DNA of 12,443 nt, from NCBI GenBank assembly GCA_046724665.1, contig JBKOWZ010000176.1, forward strand, positions 1 through 12,443. The letters are read 5' to 3'. Positions 6,420-12,443 of this stretch are shown here, one piece after another. The position numbers and the translations under genes are program-made. The stretch is from Actinocrinis sp046724665. Its GTDB lineage: Bacteria > Actinomycetota > Actinomycetes > Streptomycetales > Catenulisporaceae. The notes beneath the pieces are model-generated. The model did no database searches. It was not told the DNA's origin and saw nothing but the letters and a program-made list of their open reading frames with translations. Position 1 is the first letter of the stretch, and each line of letters begins with the position of its first letter.

Positions 6420-7628
6420 ATGGTGAAGCGCACGTCTCGCGACATCCGCCGGGGCAATCGCAACGAGGTGCTGCGCCAGGTGATGGCCTCGTCGCCGGTC
6501 TCCCGGCAGGAACTCGCGGCGGCGACCGGGCTGAGCCTGGCCACCGTAGCGAACCTGGTCGGCGAGCTGCTCGACCGCGGGGTGCTGGTCGAGGTCGGCT
6601 TCGAGGACTCGGAGGGCGGCCGGCCGCGCGGGCTGGTGGCGATGCGGGCGGACGGGGGCGCGCTGATCGGCGTGGACGTGACCGCCACGCGGATCCACGT
6701 CGAGTTGTTCGACCTCTCGCTGAGGATGCTGGACCGCGTCGAGGAGCCGCTGACGTCCGAGGACACCCAGCCGGAGCAGGTGGTCGGGCACATCGTGGCC
6801 GGGGTGAACACGGTGCTCGAACGCACCGGGACCGCGCCGTCGCTGGTGTTCGGCGCCGGGTTGAGCGTGCCCGGCCAGGTCGAGCGCGAGGGCGGGCTGT
6901 CGATCTTCGCGGCCAACTGGAACTGGCACGACGTCCCGCTGCGCGAAATGCTGGCCGAGCGGCTCGACTTCCCGGTCTATCTCGACAGCCCGCTGATGGC
7001 CAACACGGTCGCCGAACTCTGGTTCGGCGCCGCGCGCGGCTGTCAGGACATCGTCGTGATCAGGCTGGGCGCCGACGTCGGCGCGGGGATCGCCGTGGGC
7101 GGCGCGCTCTACCGCGGCGCGACGAACACCGCGGGGGAGTGGGGGCACTCGCTGCTGGTGCTGGACGGCCGGGCCTGCCGCTGCGGGGCGATGGGCTGCA
7201 TCGAGACGTACGTCGGAGCGCCGGGGATCATCAAGACCCTGCGCGAGATCGACCCGCACAGTCCGCTGCTGCGCGAGGAGCGCGGCGTCGTGGACGAGGT
7301 CGCCACGATCGCCGCGCTGGCCCGCGCGCTGGGCAAGGGCGACGCGACTGCCGACGAGACGGTCCGGCGCACCGCGCGCTACCTCGGCGTCGCCGTGGGC
7401 AGCCTGGTGAACCTGCTCAATCCGCAGATGATCGTGCTCAGCAGCTGGGTGGCCACCCGGCTCGGCGACGCGCTGCTGTCCGGGATGCGCGAGGCGGTCG
7501 CGGAGCACGCGCTGCCGCGTCCGCTGGAGGGCACGCGCATCGGGCTGTGCCCGATCCCCAACAACCCGGTGAGCCTCGGCGCCGCGACCTTCGCCCTCGA
7601 AGGCGCCCTGGCGATGGTGCGCGCCTGA
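6420..7628 (+). CDS. ROK-family transcriptional repressor (NagC/XylR type)
   Basis: The 402-residue protein has an N-terminal winged helix-turn-helix (about 10-72; RNEVLRQVMASSPVSRQELA, then GLSLATVANLVGELLDRG and GGRPRG). A ROK sugar-kinase fold follows (about 80-400). The zinc motif is intact: His243 in AGEWGHS and C253, C255, C260 in CRCGAMGC followed by IE. The kinase features are degenerate. The phosphate loop reads GVDVTATR instead of the usual D-G-G-T form, and where kinases have the catalytic Asp (N-D-A-N) this protein has S190-P191. It is therefore probably a sugar-responsive DNA-binding repressor without kinase activity. It stands alone, with no sugar ABC transporter beside it; the divergent epimerase is its nearest possible target. 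The ligand is unknown. Confidence 0.9.
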   Translation: MVKRTSRDIRRGNRNEVLRQVMASSPVSRQELAAATGLSLATVANLVGELLDRGVLVEVGFEDSEGGRPRGLVAMRADGGALIGVDVTATRIHVELFDLSLRMLDRVEEPLTSEDTQPEQVVGHIVAGVNTVLERTGTAPSLVFGAGLSVPGQVEREGGLSIFAANWNWHDVPLREMLAERLDFPVYLDSPLMANTVAELWFGAARGCQDIVVIRLGADVGAGIAVGGALYRGATNTAGEWGHSLLVLDGRACRCGAMGCIETYVGAPGIIKTLREIDPHSPLLREERGVVDEVATIAALARALGKGDATADETVRRTARYLGVAVGSLVNLLNPQMIVLSSWVATRLGDALLSGMREAVAEHALPRPLEGTRIGLCPIPNNPVSLGAATFALEGALAMVRA

Positions 7629-7644
7629 CCTGGCCGGACGGCCA

Positions 7645-7668
7645 CCGGGACGAGCTGGAGCCTCCCGG
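7645..7668 (+). terminator. Weak hairpin after the ROK gene
   Basis: CCGGGA (7645-7650) and TCCCGG (7663-7668) can form a six-base stem with a twelve-base loop, 16 bases past the ROK stop. No U-tract follows. In GC-rich DNA such stems are common, so this is only a candidate terminator. Confidence 0.3.
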
Positions 7669-7758
7669 CCGGCGCATCGTCCCGCCTGACACCTCGCCCT
7701 TCGTGGCGCGTCGTCCCTCTTAGAGCGCCGTCGGCGCGCCGCGGCAGCGCTGCGCGAT

Positions 7759-7764
7759 TACGGT
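7759..7764 (+). promoter_or_regulatory. -10 element of the P-type ATPase gene
   Basis: TACGGT fits TAnnnT and ends six bases before the GTG at 7771 and nine before the ATG at 7774. There is no SD, so the transcript is probably leaderless and begins at or near the GTG. The rest of the 142-bp gap after the ROK gene holds only the weak hairpin. Confidence 0.4.
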
Positions 7765-7770
7765 TTGATC

Positions 7771-10155
7771 GTGATGACCGCTGCCGATCATGCCGACGCG
7801 GACCCCGGAGGCGTGACCGGGCTGTCCGGCCTGACCAGCGCTCAGGTCGCCGAGCGGGTCGCGGCGGGGCGGACGAACGCGGTGCCGGCCCGGTCGAGCC
7901 GCTCGCTCGCGGCGATCCTGCGGGCGAACCTGCTCACCTGGTTCAACGGGCTGATCGGCGCGCTGTTCGTGATCATGCTGGTGGTGGCGCCGGTCCAGGA
8001 CGCGCTGTTCGGCTTCGTGATCATCTTCAACGCGCTGATCGGGATCGTGCAGGAGTGGCGGGCCAAGCGCGCCCTCGACTCGCTGGCCATCGTCGGCGAG
8101 GCCCGGCCGCGGGTGCGCCGAGACGGGGCCGAGACGCAGGTCGCGGCCGCGCAGCTGGTCCAGGACGACGTGGTGCTGCTCGCCGCCGGGGACGCGGTGC
8201 CGGTGGACGGCGTGATCGTCGCGGCCGAGGCGCTGGAGGTGGACGAGTCGCTGCTGACCGGCGAGGCCGATCCGGTACCCAAGCGCGTCGGCGACCAGGT
8301 GCTCTCCGGTTCGTTCGCGGTGGCCGGCTCGGGTGCGATGCGCGCCGTCCGGGTCGGTCCGGACGCGCACGCGGCGCGGTTGGCGGCCGAGGCGCAGCGG
8401 TTCGCCCTGGTGCGCTCGGAGCTGCGCGACGGCATCAACCAGATTCTGCGTTACCTGACCGTGCTGCTGATCCCGGCGGGGGCGCTGCAAGTGGTCGTGC
8501 AGTCCGGGCTGGCCGGGGGTTTCAGCCGGGACGGGATCAGCCGCACGGTGGCCGGGATCGTGCCGATGGTGCCCGAGGGCCTTGTGCTGCTCACCTCGGT
8601 GGCCTTCGCGGTCGGCGTGGTGCGGCTCGGGCGGCGGCAGTGCCTCGTGCAGGAACTGCCCGCGATCGAGGGCCTGGCCCGCGTGGACACCGTCTGCCTG
8701 GACAAGACGGGCACGCTCACGGAGGGCGGAATGCGGTTGTCGGAGATCAGGCCGCTGAACGGCGCCGAACCGTCCCGGGTACGCGAAGTCCTCGGCGCGC
8801 TCGGGGCGGCCGAGACTCGGCCCAACGCCACGATGGCCGCGGTCATCGAGGCCTGTCCCGATCCGGGCGACGGCTGGCGGCCCGAGGCGGTCGCCGCGTT
8901 CTCCTCGGCGCGCAAGTGGAGCGGCGCGACCTTCGCCGACGGCCGCGGCGGCTGGCTGCTCGGCGCGCCCGACGTGCTCGGTCAGGGCACTGATGCGGCC
9001 GCCGAGGCGGAGCGGCTCGGCGCGAGCGGTCTGCGGGTGCTGATGCTCGCGTCCTACGACGGCGCGCTCGACCCGGACGCCGGCGCGCTCGCGGCGCACT
9101 CGCCGGTGCGGCCCGCCGCCCTGGTCACCCTGGAGCAGCGGATCCGGCCGGACGCCGCGCCGACGCTCGGCTACTTCGAACGCCAGCAGGTCGCGCTCAA
9201 GGTCATCTCCGGGGACAACGCCGTCTCGGTCGGCGCGGTCGCGGGTTCGCTCGGGCTGCCCGGCGCGGGCCATCCCGTTGACGCGCGCGAACTGCCCGAA
9301 GAGCCGCGGGCGCTGGCCGACACGGTCGGCGCGAACTCGGTCTTCGGCCGGGTCACGCCGCGGCAGAAGCAGCGGATGGTCACCGCGCTCCAGTCGCGCG
9401 GCCACACGGTCGCGATGACCGGCGACGGCGTCAACGACGTGCTGGCGCTCAAGAGCGCGGACATCGGCGTCGCGATGGGCGCCGGCTCGGCGGCGGCCCG
9501 CGCGGTGGCCCAGATCGTGCTGCTCGACGAGCGGTTCGCCACGCTGCCCGCGGTGGTCGCCGAGGGCCGCCGGGTGGTCGGCAACATCGAGCGCGTCTCG
9601 AACCTGTTCCTGGTGAAGTCCTTCGAGTCCTTCCTCATGGTGCTGCTGGTCGGCATCGCCCGGCTGCCGTACCCGTTCCTGCCGCGGCACACCACGCTCA
9701 TCAGCACCCTGACCATCGGCACGCCGGCCTTCTTCCTGGCTCTGGCGCCGAACGCCGCCAGAGCCAGGACCGGCTTCGTCGCCCGGGTGCTGCGCTTCGC
9801 GGTCCCGGCCGGGCTGATCGCCGGGACCGCCTCGTTCGCGTCGTACTACCTCGCGCGGCTCGAGCCCGGCGCGCGCCTCGACACCGAGCAGACCGCCGCC
9901 ACGGTCACCCTCTTCGCGGTCGGGCTCTGGGTGCTGGCGCTGGTGGCGCGGCCGCCAGCCTGGTGGAAGACCGCGCTGGTCGCCGCGATGGCCGGCGGTT
10001 TCCTGCTGGTGGCCGTATTGCCGGCCGGTCGGCGGATCTTCGACCTGCACTTCGGCGCCTGGCAGCAGACGCTGACCGCGCTGGCCGTGGCCGGGTGCGC
10101 GGGCCTGGCGCTGGAACTGCTATGGCGCTTCGTCCTCGTTACGACACGCGAGTGA
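7771..10155 (+). CDS. ctpE: CtpE-like cation (probably calcium) P-type ATPase
   Basis: The 794-residue membrane pump matches mycobacterial CtpE in length and in many blocks: LTSAQVAERVAAG at the N-terminus, VPMVPEGLVLLTSVAFAVGV around membrane helix 4, and RQCLVQELPAIEGLARVD before the phosphorylation site. The actuator motif is TGEADP (163-168), the phosphorylated Asp311 lies in DKTGTLT, and the hinge motif is MTGDGVND (549-556). The nucleotide-binding domain is compact and there is no N-terminal metal-binding domain, which argues against copper or zinc pumps. CtpE of mycobacteria is reported to move calcium; carrying that over is inference from similarity. GTG 7771 was chosen because of the -10 spacing; ATG 7774 is equally possible. 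It appears monocistronic and converges on the PPOX gene, with only 22 bases between stops containing a short CAGC(C)GAAT direct repeat and no clear terminator. Confidence 0.93.
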   Translation: MMTAADHADADPGGVTGLSGLTSAQVAERVAAGRTNAVPARSSRSLAAILRANLLTWFNGLIGALFVIMLVVAPVQDALFGFVIIFNALIGIVQEWRAKRALDSLAIVGEARPRVRRDGAETQVAAAQLVQDDVVLLAAGDAVPVDGVIVAAEALEVDESLLTGEADPVPKRVGDQVLSGSFAVAGSGAMRAVRVGPDAHAARLAAEAQRFALVRSELRDGINQILRYLTVLLIPAGALQVVVQSGLAGGFSRDGISRTVAGIVPMVPEGLVLLTSVAFAVGVVRLGRRQCLVQELPAIEGLARVDTVCLDKTGTLTEGGMRLSEIRPLNGAEPSRVREVLGALGAAETRPNATMAAVIEACPDPGDGWRPEAVAAFSSARKWSGATFADGRGGWLLGAPDVLGQGTDAAAEAERLGASGLRVLMLASYDGALDPDAGALAAHSPVRPAALVTLEQRIRPDAAPTLGYFERQQVALKVISGDNAVSVGAVAGSLGLPGAGHPVDARELPEEPRALADTVGANSVFGRVTPRQKQRMVTALQSRGHTVAMTGDGVNDVLALKSADIGVAMGAGSAAARAVAQIVLLDERFATLPAVVAEGRRVVGNIERVSNLFLVKSFESFLMVLLVGIARLPYPFLPRHTTLISTLTIGTPAFFLALAPNAARARTGFVARVLRFAVPAGLIAGTASFASYYLARLEPGARLDTEQTAATVTLFAVGLWVLALVARPPAWWKTALVAAMAGGFLLVAVLPAGRRIFDLHFGAWQQTLTALAVAGCAGLALELLWRFVLVTTRE

Positions 10156-10177
10156 ATTTCTCAGCGAATCAGCCGAA

Positions 10178-10606
10178 TTAGCGCACTCGGGTGATGTCGA
10201 TCCGCATCGCCACCGGGTAGCGGCGGCCGAAGTTCTCGGCGCTGCCGGAAACCCGCTCCATGTCGGCGGCGTACTTGGCGACATACGGCCCGTACTCGTG
10301 GGCCGGCGGGAAATCCTCGAGCAGCGTGGCGTTGCCGGTCAGTACGACGATGTCGCCGCCGCGGCCGTTCCCGTCGAAATTCAGCGAGACCCGCGGCCGG
10401 CTGCGCACATGGGTGATCCGGTTGGCGTCCGGGCGGTTGTAGACCAGCACCGAATCGCCGCCCTCCCACAGGAACCACACCGGGTTGGGCTGCGGCGCCC
10501 CGTCCGCGCCGGTCGTGGTCAGCCACAACACGATCTCCTTGGACAGCCGCTCGCGTACGCGCGCGCCGAAAGCGCCGGACGGGTCGGGGAACACATCGTC
10601 AGTCAT
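10178..10606 (-). CDS. PPOX-class F420-dependent oxidoreductase, Rv3369-like
   Basis: The 142-residue protein is a single split-barrel flavin/deazaflavin domain. Recognisable segments are LSKEIVLWLTTTGADGAPQ (21-39) leading into PVWFLWEGGDSVLVYNRPD (42-60), then RPRVSLNFDGNGRGGD (70-85). This pattern fits the TIGR03667 (Rv3369-like) group of pyridoxamine-phosphate-oxidase-fold proteins, which use F420 rather than FMN. The physiological substrate is unknown for most members. The ATG at 10606 is set by a -10 element seven bases upstream. The gene converges on ctpE and diverges from the phosphate operon; neither neighbour suggests a pathway. Fold assignment is firm, cofactor choice is by family resemblance. 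Confidence 0.9.
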   Translation of the reverse strand: MTDDVFPDPSGAFGARVRERLSKEIVLWLTTTGADGAPQPNPVWFLWEGGDSVLVYNRPDANRITHVRSRPRVSLNFDGNGRGGDIVVLTGNATLLEDFPPAHEYGPYVAKYAADMERVSGSAENFGRRYPVAMRIDITRVR

Positions 10607-10613
10607 GCGCCCA

Positions 10614-10619
10614 AGCCTA
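10614..10619 (-). promoter_or_regulatory. -10 element of the PPOX gene, probably leaderless
   Basis: The minus strand reads TAGGCT, seven bases, then the ATG at 10606. There is no SD. It is the third instance in this window of a TAnnnT element exactly seven bases before an ATG. Confidence 0.45.
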
Positions 10620-10883
10620 TCTAAGTCTGCTGTGTCAGCCTCCGATCAGCTGCCTCCGGTAACAAGACGGTCACTTCGAAAGTCTCCCGTTTTCCTGGCC
10701 GGTGTCCGGCGTTCACAACAGTGTGTGAGCCATGTCGCCGCTTACCGGGACTGTTCGTTTCGGTGCGGGCGCACGCTTGGTGGACGTGAACACCAGTGCG
10801 TCCGAAGTGATCGAGGTTCACCGCGTTCGTGCCTGCCCGACCGGGGCGCGCCCGCGTACTTGGGGTGGGAAGGGGTGGTGGTC
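10620..10883 (+). promoter_or_regulatory. Non-coding leader of the phosphate operon with scattered GTTCAC cores
   Basis: This 264-bp gap between divergent genes has no convincing ORF. It holds GTTCACA (10711-10717), GTTCACG on the minus strand (10785-10791) and a perfect GTTCACC (10816-10822), plus the weaker GGTCACT at 10669. GTTCACC is the core unit of Streptomyces PhoP (PHO) boxes, but true boxes are adjacent 11-bp direct repeats and that arrangement is not clear here. A GGAAGGGG stretch at 10867-10874 acts as SD for the next gene. No clear -10 was found. Confidence 0.35.
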
Positions 10884-11351
10884 ATGGCTGGTCCGCGCTT
10901 TCAATTCGTATGTTCGTATGCTGGCAAGACCCGAACTCTGTCCGGAACGCTCAGCCTTTCCGAGCTGTCGGGCACCGCCGTGACCGCGGCCAAGTCCGAC
11001 GGTTCGCCGGTGCGGGTGCACCATGTGTACGACCACGTGGCCTGGCGGCTGCTTGGCGCGAACAACCGCGAACTGGGCCGCAGCCCGGTCTGGTACCCGG
11101 ACGTGGACTCCTGCCGCGAGGCGGTGCGCGCGCTCAAGCGGGAGATCGGCGGGGTCACCCCGGCCATCATGTCGGTCGCGCTGCCCGGCGGCGCGTGGAG
11201 CTGGCGGCTGGCGGTCAGCGGCACGCCGGTCGCGATGGCCGGCCGGCACTACCACCGGCAGCGCGAGTGCGCCTACAACCTGAACCACTTCGTCGCCGCG
11301 GTGCCCGACGCCCGGATCGCCGACGAGCACTGCGTCACGGACCGGCGATGA
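10884..11351 (+). CDS. Uncharacterised protein with two YegP/DUF1508-like half-repeats, coupled to pstC
   Basis: I do not recognise this 155-residue protein as a named family. It has no signal peptide or membrane segment, so it is probably cytoplasmic. Two related units are visible. Residues 53-91 (W54-R-L-L, GRS at 65-67, Y71, C77, then a helix) match 106-143 (W107-R-L-A, GR at 120-121, Y123, C129, then a helix). Each looks like a beta-hairpin followed by a helix, as in YegP/DUF1508 repeats; this likeness is by eye. A Ser/Thr-rich beta-like region (6-48) precedes them. The ATG at 10884 has the G-rich SD GGAAGGGG upstream; the in-frame GTG at 10878 is an alternative. Its stop overlaps pstC by ATGA, so it is translationally coupled to the phosphate permease. 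It sits where pstS usually lies, but it is not a binding protein. Confidence 0.75.
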   Translation: MAGPRFQFVCSYAGKTRTLSGTLSLSELSGTAVTAAKSDGSPVRVHHVYDHVAWRLLGANNRELGRSPVWYPDVDSCREAVRALKREIGGVTPAIMSVALPGGAWSWRLAVSGTPVAMAGRHYHRQRECAYNLNHFVAAVPDARIADEHCVTDRR

Positions 11352-12370
11352 CGGCGTCCACGTACGTCCCCGGCGGCCTGCCGGACGACGGCGGCGACGC
11401 CGCGCGGCCGATCACCCTGCGCCGTGGCGCGGGCGACCGGGTCTTTCGCGGCATGGCGCGCGGCAGCGGCGCCCTCGTGCTGACGATGATGGCGCTGGTC
11501 GGCGGGTTCCTGGTGCTGCGCGGCTGGCAGGCGCTGCGGGTGGACGGGGTGAAGTTCCTGACCACCCAGCAGTGGGAGCCGGACTCGCACCACTTCGGCA
11601 TCGCCGGCGTGCTGACCGGCTCGGTGCTGATCGGGCTGACCGCGGTCTTCTTCGCGCTGCCGCTGTCGCTGGGCACCGCGCTGTACATCTCCGAGTACGC
11701 CCCCGGATTCCTCAAGCGCACGCTGGTCTCGATGATCGACCTGATGGCGGCCATCCCGAGCGTGGTCTACGGACTGTGGGGCTTCCTGTTCCTCCAGGGG
11801 CACGTGGTCGGGGTCTCCCGGTTCCTGTCCACCTACCTCGGCTGGATCCCGCTGTTCAGGGTGGACGGCGCCGACCCGCACAACCCGCTGATCAACATGA
11901 ACGTCTACAGCAGCTCGACCTTCATCGCCGGGATCACGGTCGCGCTGATGGTCACCCCGATCGCCTGCTCGGTGATGCGCGAGGCGTTCTCCCAGGCGCC
12001 GCTCGGCGAGCGGGAGGGGGCGTACGCGCTCGGCGCGACCCGCTGGGGGATGATCCGCACCGTGGTGCTGCCGTTCGGCCGCGGCGGCATCATCGGCGGC
12101 ACGATGCTCGGCCTCGGCCGGGCGCTCGGCGAGACCATCGCGGTCTACATCGTCATCTCGATCCTGTACTCGATCCAGCCGCACATCCTCCAGGCCGGTA
12201 CCGGCTCGGTGTCCGCGCTGATCGCCAACCACTACGGCGCCGCCACCGCGCTGGACATGTCCGGGCTGATGGCCGCCGGGCTCGCGCTGTTCGTGCTCAC
12301 CCTGATCGTGAACTTCGCCGCGTCCGCCATCGTGGCGCGCAGCCGCTCCGGGGCCGTGAGCGAGGCCTGA
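11348..12370 (+). CDS. pstC: Phosphate ABC transporter permease PstC
   Basis: The 340-residue protein is one of the two membrane subunits of the high-affinity phosphate importer. After a polar N-terminus of about 35 residues, a first membrane helix (about 40-60) is followed by the periplasmic-side segment TTQQWEPDSHHFGI. The permease domain then has LPLSLGTALYISEYAP and IPSVVYGLWGF, both typical of PstC. The cytoplasmic EAA loop is GEREGAYALGATRWGMIRTV followed by LP, the contact site for the ATPase PstB. The C-terminal part has GRALGETIAV and a final helix near 308-330. The start is the ATG in the ATGA overlap with the preceding gene. The next ATG follows one base after the stop, so the operon continues rightward. 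Phosphate starvation control is expected but not proven here. Confidence 0.95.
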   Translation: MTASTYVPGGLPDDGGDAARPITLRRGAGDRVFRGMARGSGALVLTMMALVGGFLVLRGWQALRVDGVKFLTTQQWEPDSHHFGIAGVLTGSVLIGLTAVFFALPLSLGTALYISEYAPGFLKRTLVSMIDLMAAIPSVVYGLWGFLFLQGHVVGVSRFLSTYLGWIPLFRVDGADPHNPLINMNVYSSSTFIAGITVALMVTPIACSVMREAFSQAPLGEREGAYALGATRWGMIRTVVLPFGRGGIIGGTMLGLGRALGETIAVYIVISILYSIQPHILQAGTGSVSALIANHYGAATALDMSGLMAAGLALFVLTLIVNFAASAIVARSRSGAVSEA

Positions 12371-12371
12371 G

Positions 12372-12443
12372 ATGACCCGGACCCCCGTGACGTCGCCGGC
12401 GAACCCGGACGGCGCGCAGCCGCAGGCCGCGCCGGCCGGGAGC
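12372..12443 (+). CDS. pstA: Start of the next operon gene, probably phosphate permease PstA
   Basis: An ATG one base after the pstC stop opens 24 codons to the window edge. The visible residues are polar and rich in Pro, Ala and Thr, like the cytoplasmic N-terminal tail of actinobacterial PstA, but carry no diagnostic motif. The assignment rests on the usual order pstC-pstA-pstB. No clear SD is present beyond GAG in the end of pstC, so coupled translation is likely. Confidence 0.6.
   Translation, partial: MTRTPVTSPANPDGAQPQAAPAGS

Noticed and set aside
6405..7508. Minus-strand open frame opposite the ROK gene
   Set aside because: Low-complexity composition without recognisable motifs, fully overlapping a well-supported gene.
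7720..10050. Very long open frame on the minus strand opposite the P-type ATPase
   Set aside because: Its translation is rich in Arg, Gly, His, Asp and Gln with no domain. It mirrors the G/C-rich codon bias of ctpE, which has full family motifs.
10156..10177. Possible terminator between ctpE and the PPOX gene
   Set aside because: Only an imperfect direct repeat is present, with no stable stem or U-tract.
10485..10883. Upstream extension of the pst-linked small protein
   Set aside because: The added residues are Ser/Arg/Cys-rich and lack pattern. The extension runs through the divergent promoter region and into the PPOX gene, and the SD supports the start near 10884.
11273..12232. Minus-strand open frame opposite pstC
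   Set aside because: Composition is typical of an antisense shadow; pstC has clear family motifs.
1..12443. CRISPR arrays, tRNA/rRNA genes, insertion sequences, toxin-antitoxin or defence genes
   Set aside because: No repeat-spacer array, cloverleaf, transposase motif or terminal inverted repeat was found. All long coding regions are accounted for by the listed genes.

Overview
The window is GC-rich DNA with G/C-dominated third codon positions. It carries ATGA gene overlaps, several apparently leaderless promoters, a CtpE-type P-type ATPase and a Rv3369-like F420/PPOX protein. Together these point to an actinomycete (Actinomycetota); I cannot name the genus. No tRNA, rRNA, CRISPR array, insertion sequence or prophage gene is visible, so this looks like chromosomal backbone with a glycan-related island at the left.

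Left region (1-6169) is a glycosylation locus with its own two-component system. On the minus strand a 703-residue membrane glycosyltransferase, in which a GT-C-like integral membrane domain is fused to a GT2 domain, overlaps by ATGA a second fusion. That second gene joins a DUF2064 (CofC/GT-A-like) domain to a SAM methyltransferase and runs off the left edge. Divergent from these, an OmpR-type response regulator and a histidine kinase form a translationally coupled pair. A convergent extended-SDR nucleotide-sugar epimerase follows, sharing a palindromic stop-codon region with the kinase. The 117-bp divergent control region holds a CCGTAA direct repeat with 11-bp periodicity, midway between the two start codons, as expected for an OmpR/PhoB-type operator. 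My reading is that the regulator pair controls synthesis or modification of an envelope glycan or glycolipid.

Middle region (6170-10606) holds a ROK-family repressor with a degenerate kinase site, divergent from the epimerase, then a standalone CtpE-like calcium-type P-type ATPase. A small F420/PPOX flavin-type oxidoreductase lies convergent to the ATPase.

Right region (10607-12443) begins a phosphate-uptake operon. A 264-bp non-coding leader with scattered GTTCAC cores is followed by a small unrecognised protein with two YegP/DUF1508-like half-repeats. It is coupled by ATGA to pstC, then comes the first 24 codons of a probable pstA. No pstS is visible at the head of this operon; the small protein occupies its usual position.

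The strongest candidates for something undescribed are the double-fusion glycosyl/methyltransferase pair under its own two-component system, and the coupled small protein in front of pstC.
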